Positions 29,678 to 38,757 of a stretch of 64,000 nt of DNA are shown one piece after another (position 1 is the stretch's first letter; each line of letters opens with the position of its first letter). The notes under the pieces were generated by a model. It did no database searches, was not told where the DNA came from, and saw nothing but the letters and a program-made list of their open reading frames with translations. Origin of the DNA: Propioniferax innocua (lineage in GTDB: Bacteria > Actinomycetota > Actinomycetes > Propionibacteriales > Propionibacteriaceae); contig NZ_VFOR01000001.1 of NCBI RefSeq assembly GCF_006716235.1, forward strand, positions 1-64,000. Direction: 5' to 3'. A program made the position numbers and the translations under genes.

Positions 29678-31212
29678 GCACGGCTCGGACGCGGTGTGTG
29701 GCGCTCATGGGATTGGAGGGGAGGCTCATCGAGGTGGAGGCTTCGGTGGCCGGTGGGCTCCCTCGCACGGTCCTGGTCGGACTGCCCGACGCGTCGCTGT
29801 ACGAGGCCCGCGACCGGTGCAGGGCCGCGGCCTCGAGTCAGGAACTGGCGTGGCCACAGGGTCTGGTGACGATCAACCTGAGCCCTGCGTCCCTGCCCAA
29901 GGCGGGAAGCCATTACGACGCCGCCATCATGGCGGCGGTGCTCGCAGCGGCCGGGGTGGTGCCGGAACAGGCACTGGAACGCGTCGTGCTGTTGGGGGAG
30001 TTGAGCCTTGATGGGCGGCTCCGCGCCGTGCGGGGGCTGCTGCCGGCCGTGCTGGGCGCGGTGCAGGCCGGTTACCGGCGGGTGGTGGTCCCGCGCGATC
30101 AGGTGCGGGAAGCCCGTCTGGCGCCCGGCGCCGACGTGACCGGGGTGGGCTGTCTGCGGGAGATGGTGGCGTTCCTCCGAGGACAGGAGGTGCCGCAGGG
30201 CGGGCTGGAGATCGTTTCCGAAGCACCGGAGCCGATGGTCGGGGCGCCGGATCTGGCCGATGTGATCGGTCAGAGCGAGGCATGTTGGGCGGCTGAGGTG
30301 GCCGCTGCGGGAGGGCATCACCTGTTCCTCGGTGGTCCGCCAGGTGTCGGCAAATCGATGCTCGCGAGCCGGATCCCGACGATCCTGCCGGAACTGTCGG
30401 TCGATGAGGCTTTGGAGGTGGCTGCGGTGCGGTCCCTGGCCGGTGTCGGGGACGGCGAGTGGTCGGTGCGTCCTCCGTGGTCGAACCCGCATCACTCGGC
30501 GTCGATGGCGAGCCTTCTGGGCGGTGGTTCGAGAGTTCCCCGTCCCGGAGCGATCAGTCTCGCCCATCGGGGTGTCCTGTTTTTGGATGAAGCCAGTGAA
30601 TTCCAGCAGAAGGTGCTCGATTCATTGCGCGAACCCCTGGAGACCGGGGAGATATTCCTGACCCGGTCGGTGCATCAGGCCACCTACCCGGCACGTTTCC
30701 AGCTTGTTCTCGCGTCGAACCCGTGCCCCTGTGGGTATCACGGGGTGGCCGGGGGCAGGTGCGCCTGTCCACCGCAGAAGGTGCGGCGGTATCAGGATCG
30801 CCTGTCGGGTCCGATCATGGACCGCATCGACATCCAGCAGCAGATGCTTCCGGTGGGCCGGGCCCTGATCAATCCGGCTCATGCCGGTGGTGGCCGGGAG
30901 CGTTCGGCCGATGTCGCGCAACGAGTGTGTGCGGCACGGGAGCGACAGCTTCGTCGGCTTGCGGGGACGGGGTGGCGCACCAATGGTGAGGTGCCCGGGG
31001 CGTTCCTGCGCACCGAGTGGCCGACCCCTGGTGGGATGGGACTGCTGGATGGCCCTCTGCGGCGGGGAACGTTGAGTGCGCGCGGTGTCGACAAGACGGT
31101 GCGGGTCGCGTGGACGGTCGCGGATCTCTCGGGGCATGACAAGCCGACCGAACAGGACATGTGGGTGGCGCTCGGGCTGCGTCAGGGCCTGCCACAACGG
31201 GAGGCGGTGTGA
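29674..31212 (+). CDS. Mg-chelatase-like AAA+ ATPase, ComM/YifB family
   Basis: 512 aa. ComM is a hexameric helicase that drives branch migration during natural transformation. The N-terminal Lon-C/S5-like domain (1-190) is followed by Walker A GGPPGVGKS (about 219-227), Walker B GVLFLDEASEF, and a cysteine cluster NPCPCGYHG...CACPP near 348-366. The GTG start is fixed by overlap with the yraN-like gene. dprA follows with a 1-base overlap (TGATG). Confidence 0.92.
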   Translation: MSTARTRCVALMGLEGRLIEVEASVAGGLPRTVLVGLPDASLYEARDRCRAAASSQELAWPQGLVTINLSPASLPKAGSHYDAAIMAAVLAAAGVVPEQALERVVLLGELSLDGRLRAVRGLLPAVLGAVQAGYRRVVVPRDQVREARLAPGADVTGVGCLREMVAFLRGQEVPQGGLEIVSEAPEPMVGAPDLADVIGQSEACWAAEVAAAGGHHLFLGGPPGVGKSMLASRIPTILPELSVDEALEVAAVRSLAGVGDGEWSVRPPWSNPHHSASMASLLGGGSRVPRPGAISLAHRGVLFLDEASEFQQKVLDSLREPLETGEIFLTRSVHQATYPARFQLVLASNPCPCGYHGVAGGRCACPPQKVRRYQDRLSGPIMDRIDIQQQMLPVGRALINPAHAGGGRERSADVAQRVCAARERQLRRLAGTGWRTNGEVPGAFLRTEWPTPGGMGLLDGPLRRGTLSARGVDKTVRVAWTVADLSGHDKPTEQDMWVALGLRQGLPQREAV

Positions 31213-32330
31213 TGGACGAGCGAAGCCTGCGCATGGCACTGATGTGCGTCAGTGAACCGGGCGATCCGGCCATGGCGCGGTTGGTGTGTGAGAACGGTGT
31301 CGAGAAGGTGTGGGAGCAGCTTCAGCGGGACGGGACGTCCATGTGGGGACGCCGCGCCAGGGATCTCGACGTCGCCGAAGTTCAGCGGAACACCCGGCGG
31401 CATGGGATGGGTTTTCTCATTCCCGGTGACCCGGAGTGGCCGATGCAGGTGGACGCCCTTGGCATGTGCGGGGAGGTCTCCGGTTTCGGCGGGCCGCCAT
31501 TGGGATTGTGGGTCCGTGGCGAGCAGCGTGATCTGAGCGCGTTCGATGGTCGGGCGGTGGCGGTCGTGGGGTCGCGGGCCGCGTCGGCCTATGGGCAGCA
31601 TGTGGCGGGGGAGATAGGAGCCGACGTGGCCGAGCGGGGCTGGACGGTCGTCTCCGGCGGAGCCTTCGGGATCGACGCCGCCGCCCATCGCGGTGCGTTG
31701 GCGACGGGCGGGAACACCGTGTGTGTGCTGGCGTGCGGGCTCAACCTCGACTATCCACGGGCACACCATGATCTGCTGGCCAAGATCGCGGCGCGCGGGG
31801 CACTGGTGGGAGAACTCGCCCCGGACGCCTACCCGACCCGCTCACGTTTTCTGGGGCGGAACCGTTTGATCGCCGCCCTGAGTACGGGGACGGTGATCGT
31901 GGAGGCGGCTCTGCGTTCGGGGGCGAAGAACACGGTGAACTGGGCCGAGACGATCGGGCGACCGGTGATGGCGGTGCCCGGTCCTGCGACCTCGGCAACA
32001 TCGGCCACGCCGCACGAGTTGATCCGGAGCAGGTCCGCCGAGTTGGTCACATCGGGCCTGGACGTGTTGGAGCTGCTCGCGCCGGTGGGGCAGGAGTTGC
32101 TGCCGTTGCCGGAGGTGGAGGAGCGTCCGATCGATGGCCTGTCCCGGCGTCAGCGGGGGATCTTCGAGCACGTTCCCGGGGGTGGTGACGGCGCCACCAC
32201 GGCGGAGATCACCGCCGCGTCGGGCTTCCCGCGTGGGTTGGTGGCCGCCACCTTGGATGAGCTCGTGCGGGCCGGTTTCGTCCTGGGTGAGGGTGGACGC
32301 TGGCGTCTGCGGCCGGGCTCGGTGGGGTGA
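31212..32330 (+). CDS. dprA: DNA-processing protein DprA
   Basis: 372 aa. Loads RecA on incoming single-stranded DNA in transformation and also acts in recombination. The Rossmann domain shows VAVVGSRAASAYG, VVSGGAFGIDAAAHRGAL, LACGLNLDYPR and FLGRNRLIAALS. The C-terminal 60 residues form the winged-helix domain (LSRRQRGIFEHV.. GLVAATLDELVRAGFV). Last gene of the lepB-dprA run; the convergent BenE gene ends 6 bases later. Confidence 0.95.
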   Translation: MDERSLRMALMCVSEPGDPAMARLVCENGVEKVWEQLQRDGTSMWGRRARDLDVAEVQRNTRRHGMGFLIPGDPEWPMQVDALGMCGEVSGFGGPPLGLWVRGEQRDLSAFDGRAVAVVGSRAASAYGQHVAGEIGADVAERGWTVVSGGAFGIDAAAHRGALATGGNTVCVLACGLNLDYPRAHHDLLAKIAARGALVGELAPDAYPTRSRFLGRNRLIAALSTGTVIVEAALRSGAKNTVNWAETIGRPVMAVPGPATSATSATPHELIRSRSAELVTSGLDVLELLAPVGQELLPLPEVEERPIDGLSRRQRGIFEHVPGGGDGATTAEITAASGFPRGLVAATLDELVRAGFVLGEGGRWRLRPGSVG

Positions 32331-32336
32331 TGCGGG

Positions 32337-33578
32337 TCAGTCGGCGTCCGGCTCGTCCGGTGGCGTCGGGCGGGGGCGCAGGATGAGGTAGGCGATGACA
32401 CCGGCCAGCAGGCCCCAGAATGCCGAGACGATGCCGAAGGGCTGGATTCCCGAGACGGTGATGGCGAGGGTGAACATCGCCGCGTGCGTGACCGAGATGT
32501 GGTGTGGGCCCTCGTCCATGGTGTCGTGCAGGGAGGCCTGGAGTGGGGCGAGGAGGGCGACGCCGGCGAGAGCGGTGATCATGCCCGGTGGAATGGCGCT
32601 GAACAGCGAGACGATGAAGGTGGCCGCGAATCCGCCGAGGATGTAGAAGAGTCCGCACGACATGCCGGCGATGTAGCGGCGGCGCGGATCGGCATGAGCG
32701 TCTTCATTGGTGGCGATGGCGGAGGTGACCGCAGCCAGATTCAGCGCGTGGCTGCCGAACGGTGCCACCACCATCGACGCGATGCCGGAGACCCCGAGGA
32801 GTACACGGTCATCGCAGTCGTAACCGGAGTTGTGCATGACGATGAGCCCGGGGGCGTTCTGTCCGACAGCGGTGATGATCATCAATGGCAGGCCGATGCC
32901 CAGGATCGCGTCCCAGGCGAACGTCGGCATCACGAACTCAGGGGTTGTAATCGCGAACTGTGCCTGGAGCGGATGGGCCGCGCCGGTGGCGAGGGCAAGA
33001 ACGCCACCGACGGCCATGGCGACGAACACCGCGTACCGGGGGGTGAAGCGACGCCCCACGAGATAGCCCAGCACCAGGCCTCCGGCCACGATGGGCTGAT
33101 CGACGATGGCCTGGGCCACATTGAGCGCGAAAGGGAACAGCACACCGGCCAGGACGCCCGCAGTGATCGGTTTGGGAGTGATCTTGAGCAGCCTGCCGAA
33201 CAAGCCGGTGATACCGAGAACGGTGGAGAGCACCGCGCAGGCGATGTAGGCGCCGATGACATCACCAAGACGCCCCTCGGAGACATACTGCGGGAGCACG
33301 GGGATCAGCAGCGCTGCACCCGGGATGGACCACGCCACCATCACCGGTTGGCGGGTGACCCACGACAAGACCAGACACACCGTCCCCGAACCCACCGAGA
33401 TGGCCCACACCCATGAGGCGGTGAGGGAGGAGGAGAGCCCGGCTGCTCGCGCGGCCTCGAGCACCACCAGCAGTGGGCCCGCGTAGGAGACCGCCACCGC
33501 GATCATGCCTGCGATCAGGGCGGAGACGCTGACATCGCGCGCCAATGATGGTCGCGGGGGTGAAATCGTCGCTGACAC
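32337..33578 (-). CDS. benE: BenE family benzoate/proton symporter
   Basis: 413 aa from the GTG at 33578; GTGs at 33596 and 33614 would add 6 or 12 residues. About 12 hydrophobic segments. Family blocks are TRQPVMVAWSIPGAALL, GAYIACAVLSTVLGITGLFGRLLKITPKPI, QNAPGLIVMHNSGY and SGIQPFGIVSAFWGLLAGV. BenE proteins import aromatic acids such as benzoate, but the substrate here is inferred from the family only, and no degradation genes are nearby. Confidence 0.88.
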   Translation of the reverse strand: MSATISPPRPSLARDVSVSALIAGMIAVAVSYAGPLLVVLEAARAAGLSSSLTASWVWAISVGSGTVCLVLSWVTRQPVMVAWSIPGAALLIPVLPQYVSEGRLGDVIGAYIACAVLSTVLGITGLFGRLLKITPKPITAGVLAGVLFPFALNVAQAIVDQPIVAGGLVLGYLVGRRFTPRYAVFVAMAVGGVLALATGAAHPLQAQFAITTPEFVMPTFAWDAILGIGLPLMIITAVGQNAPGLIVMHNSGYDCDDRVLLGVSGIASMVVAPFGSHALNLAAVTSAIATNEDAHADPRRRYIAGMSCGLFYILGGFAATFIVSLFSAIPPGMITALAGVALLAPLQASLHDTMDEGPHHISVTHAAMFTLAITVSGIQPFGIVSAFWGLLAGVIAYLILRPRPTPPDEPDAD

Positions 33579-33675
33579 CGGACGGACTCTAGTCACCTCA
33601 TGCCGATGACGCACCGGTCTGGGGCTGGAACTGGGACAATTGCCGGGTCACCGACCGACCCGGGAGAATTCCCCC

Positions 33676-34347
33676 ATGGCTCTCTACGCACGCCCCTCGT
33701 GGCAACTCGGACGCCAGATCACCTTCGATGTGTTCGTGCTCGCTTGGACGATCGGGTGGGCCGTCGTGGGCCGTGCCGTCACACGCATGATCGACGCGGT
33801 GGCGGACCCCGCCCGTGGCATCGTCGACACGCTCGGCGGCCTCGAGACGAATATGGAGGACGCCGCCACCGGCGTCGAGAAGGTGCCGCTGGTGGGCGGT
33901 GGGCTGCGTTCACCCTTCGATGGTGCCGCCACCCAGCTCGGGGACCTGGGCGCGGCGACGGTCCAACAGATCGAGTTGATCGAACGGGTCGCCGCGATCA
34001 GTGGATGGTGCGTCTTCCTCATCCCGGTGCTGGGCATCATCGCGTTCTGGCTGCCATATCGGGTGTCTTTCCACCGGCGTTCCTCCTCAGCACAACGGTT
34101 CATCGATTCGGGGGCCGATCTCGATCTGTTCGCCCTCCGGGCCATGGCCAACCAGCCCATGCACGTGCTTGCACAGATCAGCCCGGACCCCGTGCGGGAC
34201 TGGCGTGAGGGGGATCGGCGCGTCATCGGGGAGTTGGCGGATGTTGAGTTGCGTCGCAGTGGTCTGCGCTTGTCGGAGCGTCGCAGTGGTCTGCGCTTGT
34301 CGGAGCGTCGCAGTGGTCTGCGCTTGTCGGAAGGTCGCAGAGAGTGA
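33676..34347 (+). CDS. Membrane protein with C-terminal RRSGLRLSE repeats
   Basis: 223 aa. Two membrane segments (about 18-38 and 105-128) flank a loop of about 65 residues (VADPARGIVDTLGGLETNMED..). No named family. The C-terminus contains three exact copies of the nonapeptide RRSGLRLSE, from a 27-bp DNA repeat, giving a very basic tail. The ATG at 33676 follows a GGGAGA ribosome site; an ATG at 33640 is upstream. Divergent from benE and just ahead of the CopD/CtaG gene. Confidence 0.65.
   Translation: MALYARPSWQLGRQITFDVFVLAWTIGWAVVGRAVTRMIDAVADPARGIVDTLGGLETNMEDAATGVEKVPLVGGGLRSPFDGAATQLGDLGAATVQQIELIERVAAISGWCVFLIPVLGIIAFWLPYRVSFHRRSSSAQRFIDSGADLDLFALRAMANQPMHVLAQISPDPVRDWREGDRRVIGELADVELRRSGLRLSERRSGLRLSERRSGLRLSEGRRE
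34252..34332 (+). repeat. Three tandem 27-bp repeats inside a coding region
   Basis: Units at 34252-34278, 34279-34305 and 34306-34332 begin CGTCGCAGTGGTCTGCGC and differ only at the last base. As the unit is nine codons, copy-number change would keep the frame and only alter tail length. Confidence 0.95.
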
Positions 34348-34405
34348 GGGCACTTTCCGAGGGGATCGTCACCTAGAATTGCTCGGTGGACCTGAGGAGG
34401 AGACG

Positions 34406-36436
34406 TTGAGCTCAGAACGCGCGTCCGCGCCACAGCCGAGCCGGGGCGCGTTGATGCCGGTGCTGGTGGCCGGGGTGCTCGCCATCGGAGTTGTCGTGGC
34501 CGGGATGACTGCCTACGCGGGCGTTCCCAAGTTGCCGGGGCTGGAGGGTTTCCATCTCGGCACGTCCGTGGTCGCCGGTGTGATCCATGCGGTGGGGTGG
34601 CTGGCCGCCTTGACGCTTCTGGGTCTGCTGTGTGCCGTCCTGCTCCTGAAACCGCACGCACCCGAGGGGGCTCGTGAGCTCTCCTCGGCACCGCATCCGC
34701 TGGGCAGTCACGTCGAGGGCTGGCTCGGGTGGGCGCGTGTCGCGTCGTATGTGTGGCTGGGGTCCTCGATCGTCGGTATGCCACTGGTCTCCGCCGCTGC
34801 GCTTGGCGTGCCGTTCACCTACGCGGTGTTCGGTTTCGACACCTTCCTCTCCTCATCTCAGACCGCTCAGATGTGGTTGGTGCAGACGTTGGTCGCCGCC
34901 GTCGTGGCGGCTCTGGTGACGTTCGGGCGAACCATCGGCGGATTGACCGTGGCCGGTTACCTCGTCGTTCTCGGCCTGCTTCCCTCCGTGGTGGTGGGAA
35001 CGGTGTCGGTGGGGCGTGACCATGACTTCGCCACCGACGCCGCCCTGGTGGCCTCGCTCGGGCTGAGCGCGTGGGCTGCGATGGCTCTTGGCGTCCTGCT
35101 CGCCGGTTCGGGCAGTGAGACCGACACAGATATGGTCACCGCGACGCAGCGCCACCAGTGGGTGAGTCTGCCTGCACTGCTCGTGGTCGTGGCCGGCGGT
35201 CTGGTGGTGTCGTGGCAGGGGCTCGCAGGGGAGTCTCCGACCGGGAACATCTTCGGCGTCCTGCACCTGACGGCCGCCGCCGCGCTGGTTCTCGCCATCG
35301 TGAACTGGTTCGTGCGGTTGGGCCTGGCCCCGACCGCACGGTTGCGTTCGATCGGCATCGACGTGGTGTTGCTGGGCATCGCCATCGGCGCCGATGTCGC
35401 CGCGAATCTGGTGGCGCCGCCGCGCTATGCGGTTCCGCAGAGTATCCAGGAGAACTACCTCGGCTACACCGTGGATCATGCTCCGACGCTGGCCACCCTG
35501 CTGGGACCGGGACGTCCCAACGTGTTCTTCGTGACCGTGACGGTGCTGGCATTGGGCCTGTACTGGTTCGGCTATCTGCGTCTGCGTCGCCGCGGCATCG
35601 ACTGGCCGGTGTCGCGTCTGGCGCTGTGGACGCTTGGGTGGGCGGTCATGTTCGCGGTGAGCGCGACCGGCCTGTGGAAGTTCTCCGGCGCGATGTTCAG
35701 CGTGCACATGGGGGTGCACATGTCGGTGAACATGGTCGCGCCGGTCCTGATCGTGATGGGCGCCCCCATCACCCTGGCGCTGCGCGTCCTACCCTCCCAC
35801 CGGGGCAGCGCGACGCCCGGCCCACGCGAGGTGCTCGCAGCGCTGCTGGCGTGGCGTCCACTCAACTACCTGATGCACCCGCTGGCGGTGTGGCTGTATT
35901 TCGTCACCGCGTTCTACGGGCTGTACTTCTCCTCACTGTTCGACTGGGCGATGCGTTACCACTGGGCCCACCAGTTCATGAACGTGCACTTCATGTTCAC
36001 CGGCCTGCTCTTCTACGGGCTCGTGATCGGTGCCGACAAGCCCCCGCGGCCGTTGCCGTACGTCGGCAAGATCGGTTTCCTGTTCTCGGCCATGCCGTTC
36101 CATGCCTTCTTCGCCGTGGGCATCCTGTCCAGCCCGGCCCTGCTCGCTCCGACGTTCTATCCGTCACTGGATATCGCATGGATGGGAGACCTGCTCGCCG
36201 ACCAGAACCTCGGCGGCCAGATCACGTGGGCCACCGGCGAGATCCCGATGCTCATGGTGATCATCGCCCTGGTCTTCCAGTGGGTGAAGGAGGACACCCG
36301 CGACGCCAAACGCAAGGACCGCGCCATGGACTCCGGGCTCGACGACTCCTTCGAGGCCTACAACGCCATGCTGCAGCAGCTCAGTGAGCAGCACGGTGGC
36401 GCCCGACGCGGACCCCAGGACGAGAGCGACCGATGA
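34406..36436 (+). CDS. CopD-CtaG fusion: copper import/cytochrome oxidase assembly membrane protein
   Basis: 676 aa with about 14 hydrophobic segments. The N-terminal half (about 1-330) resembles CopD-type copper-resistance membrane proteins. The C-terminal half is a caa3-type CtaG domain: KFSGAMFSVHMGVHMSVNMVAPVLIVMGAPITLALR, HPLAVWLYFVTAFYGLYFSSLFDWAMRYHWAHQFMNVHFMFTG. Its His/Met-rich helices suit copper handling. The TTG start has GAGGAGG 5 bases upstream. ATGA overlap with the copper ATPase gene supports a shared copper role. Confidence 0.88.
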   Translation: MSSERASAPQPSRGALMPVLVAGVLAIGVVVAGMTAYAGVPKLPGLEGFHLGTSVVAGVIHAVGWLAALTLLGLLCAVLLLKPHAPEGARELSSAPHPLGSHVEGWLGWARVASYVWLGSSIVGMPLVSAAALGVPFTYAVFGFDTFLSSSQTAQMWLVQTLVAAVVAALVTFGRTIGGLTVAGYLVVLGLLPSVVVGTVSVGRDHDFATDAALVASLGLSAWAAMALGVLLAGSGSETDTDMVTATQRHQWVSLPALLVVVAGGLVVSWQGLAGESPTGNIFGVLHLTAAAALVLAIVNWFVRLGLAPTARLRSIGIDVVLLGIAIGADVAANLVAPPRYAVPQSIQENYLGYTVDHAPTLATLLGPGRPNVFFVTVTVLALGLYWFGYLRLRRRGIDWPVSRLALWTLGWAVMFAVSATGLWKFSGAMFSVHMGVHMSVNMVAPVLIVMGAPITLALRVLPSHRGSATPGPREVLAALLAWRPLNYLMHPLAVWLYFVTAFYGLYFSSLFDWAMRYHWAHQFMNVHFMFTGLLFYGLVIGADKPPRPLPYVGKIGFLFSAMPFHAFFAVGILSSPALLAPTFYPSLDIAWMGDLLADQNLGGQITWATGEIPMLMVIIALVFQWVKEDTRDAKRKDRAMDSGLDDSFEAYNAMLQQLSEQHGGARRGPQDESDR

Positions 36437-38691
36437 GCGAACACACACCGACGATCGAATTGGACGTGGGCGGCATGACATGTGCTGCGTGCGCGTCTCG
36501 TGTCGAGAAGAAACTGAACAAGCTCGAGGGCGTCACCGCGACGGTGAACTATGCCACCGAGCGGGCCGTCGTCAGCGGCAGCGACGACGTGGCCAGCCTC
36601 GTGGCCACCGTCGAGAAGGCCGGCTACACCGCAGCCGAGGCCACCGAGGACTCCGACTTCCATGAGACCGCCAGCGCCGACCGTGTGGCGAGCCTGCGTC
36701 GACGCCTCGCGTTGGCGGCGGTGATCACCCTGCCGTTGGGCAACCTCACCATCGTGCTGGCCCTGGTCGAGAGCCTCCGGTTCCCGATGTGGCAGTGGCT
36801 GTGTGTGGCGCTCGCGATTCCGGTCGTGTTCTGGTGCGCGCTCCCGTTCCACAAGGCCACGTGGCGGAACCTCCGGCACGGATCGTTCTCGATGGACACG
36901 CTCGTGTCGTTGGGGGTCCTCTCGGCCTTCACCTGGTCGGTGGTCACGATCATCTGGAGCGCGGAGGACACCGAGGGGTACTGGCTCGGTTATGGCATCA
37001 CCCCTGGTGGTGCGGACGCGATCTATCTGGAGGTCGCCGCAGCCGTCACCACGTTCCTGCTGTCGGGGCGCTATTTCGAGGCGCGGGCACGACGCTCGGC
37101 CCGCGACGTCCTTGGTGCGTTGAATGCGTTGACGCCCGACACGGTACGGATCCTGGAGGACGGTGAGGACGGGCCGACGGAACGCATCGTGCCCATCGGA
37201 CGCCTGCGCGCCGGTGATCGCTTCGTGGTGCGCCCCGGGGAACGCATCGCCACCGACGGCACGGTGGTGGAGGGCACCACGGCGATCGACACCTCGATGA
37301 TGACCGGTGAGCCGGTCCCGGCGGAGATCATCGATGGTGGCACGGTCCTGGGCGGCACGATCAATCTGACCGGACGCATCGTGGTGCGGGCTGATCGCGT
37401 CGGTGCCCACACCCAGGTGGCACAGATGGCCGTGTTGGCCGAGCAGGCCCAGGCCCGCAAGGCGAAGATGCAGACGCTCGTGGACAAGGTCGTGAGCGTC
37501 TTCGTGCCCGTGGTCATCGCTTTGGCACTGTTGACATTGCTGGGTTGGTTTGCCGCCGGGGCGGGGCCGCGTCATGCGTTCTCGGCCGCCATGTCGGTGC
37601 TCATCATCGCCTGCCCGTGTGCGTTGGGGTTGGCGACGCCGACCGCGCTCATGGTCGGTGTTGGCCGTGGCGGGCAGTTGGGCATCCTCATCAAGGGGCA
37701 GGACGCACTGGAGGCCAGCGGCGCCATCGACACCGTGGTCCTCGACAAGACCGGAACCCTCACCACCGGAACCATGGCGTGCCTGGAGGTGGCGGCGACC
37801 GGTGGGTGGTCCGAGGACGATCTGCTGATGCTCGCTGCGGCCGTCGAGGAGCATTCGGAACATCCGGTGGCGCGTGCGGTGTGCCGACGGGCCGAGGAAC
37901 AGGGCGTCTCCGACGCCGCCCTCACGCAGAAGGTGACCGGTTTCGAAGCACATCCGGGGCGGGGTGTCAGCGCCGGACTCCCATGGAACGGGGCCGAGGT
38001 GAATGTGCGCATCGGCAATCAGGCCTTTGCCGGCGTCGATCCCGCTCCGGTGCAGGAAACGCTCGACGCAGCCGCCGCGGCGGGCCGCACCGCGATGCTC
38101 GTGGTGGTCGATGACGCCCTGGTGGGCTGCCTCGTGGTGGCCGATGAGATCAAGCCCTCGGCTCCAGGTGCGGTGGCGGCGCTGAAGTCGATGGGGTTGC
38201 GCACGGTCCTGCTCACCGGTGACACCGAGGCGGCTGCGCGGCACGTCGCCGACCGGATCGGTATCGATGATGTGGTGGCCGGAGTGCTGCCCACCGAGAA
38301 GGCGTCGACGATCGAGCGTCTGCAGGGGGAGGGGACGGAACGTCACCGCGTGGCGATGGTCGGCGATGGCATCAACGATGCCGCAGCTCTCGCCAGCGCC
38401 GACCTCGGGCTGGCCGTGGTGTCGGGCACCGAGATCGCCATGAAGTCGGCCGACATCATCCTGGTGCGGCAGCACCTCGGCGTCGTACCCGATGCGATCG
38501 GGCTCGCGCGGCGGACCCTGCGCACCATCCGCGGCAACCTGGTGTGGGCCTTCGCCTACAACGTGGCGGCCATCCCGCTGGCTGCGGCAGGCCTGCTCAA
38601 CCCGCTCATCGCCGGGCTCGCGATGAGCCTGTCGTCGGTGTTCGTGGTGAGCAACAGCCTGCGGCTGCGTGGCTTCAACTCCAGCAGTTGA
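36433..38691 (+). CDS. copA: Copper-translocating P1B-type ATPase
   Basis: 752 aa. One N-terminal HMA domain with GGMTCAACAS (C17, C20), eight membrane segments, the transport motif C394-P-C396, phosphorylation site D438 in DKTGTLTTG, the SEHPVARAV motif and the hinge GDGINDAAALASADLG. The CPC motif with YN and MSxSS near the C-terminus fits Cu(I) export. It is coupled to the CopD/CtaG-like gene. No CsoR-type regulator is seen here. Confidence 0.94.
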   Translation: MSEHTPTIELDVGGMTCAACASRVEKKLNKLEGVTATVNYATERAVVSGSDDVASLVATVEKAGYTAAEATEDSDFHETASADRVASLRRRLALAAVITLPLGNLTIVLALVESLRFPMWQWLCVALAIPVVFWCALPFHKATWRNLRHGSFSMDTLVSLGVLSAFTWSVVTIIWSAEDTEGYWLGYGITPGGADAIYLEVAAAVTTFLLSGRYFEARARRSARDVLGALNALTPDTVRILEDGEDGPTERIVPIGRLRAGDRFVVRPGERIATDGTVVEGTTAIDTSMMTGEPVPAEIIDGGTVLGGTINLTGRIVVRADRVGAHTQVAQMAVLAEQAQARKAKMQTLVDKVVSVFVPVVIALALLTLLGWFAAGAGPRHAFSAAMSVLIIACPCALGLATPTALMVGVGRGGQLGILIKGQDALEASGAIDTVVLDKTGTLTTGTMACLEVAATGGWSEDDLLMLAAAVEEHSEHPVARAVCRRAEEQGVSDAALTQKVTGFEAHPGRGVSAGLPWNGAEVNVRIGNQAFAGVDPAPVQETLDAAAAAGRTAMLVVVDDALVGCLVVADEIKPSAPGAVAALKSMGLRTVLLTGDTEAAARHVADRIGIDDVVAGVLPTEKASTIERLQGEGTERHRVAMVGDGINDAAALASADLGLAVVSGTEIAMKSADIILVRQHLGVVPDAIGLARRTLRTIRGNLVWAFAYNVAAIPLAAAGLLNPLIAGLAMSLSSVFVVSNSLRLRGFNSSS

Positions 38692-38727
38692 GATCGGAGT
38701 CCTGAAATTTGTGGAGAACCACGAAGC

Positions 38728-38757
38728 CCTAGGTGTACTGACCGGGGACGTTGGTCA
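38728..38757 (+). repeat. Left end of the IS481-type element: CCTAGG plus inverted repeat
   Basis: CCTAGG (38728-38733) is followed by TGTACTGACCGG (38734-38745) and, after two mismatches, ACGTTG. The reverse complement of the right end matches at 24 of the first 26 positions. The CTAG here also supplies the transposase stop codon. Confidence 0.85.

Noticed and set aside
34252-34332. Possible CRISPR array
   Set aside because: The three units are directly adjacent without spacers and encode a nonapeptide; no cas genes are present.
34001-34405. Upstream extension of the CopD/CtaG gene by 135 codons
   Set aside because: It overlaps the membrane protein gene in another frame and gives repetitive non-conserved sequence. 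The TTG at 34406 has an ideal ribosome site.
36358-38475. A 705-codon open frame opposite copA
   Set aside because: His/Arg-rich translation with no family features; all conserved residues are on the plus strand.
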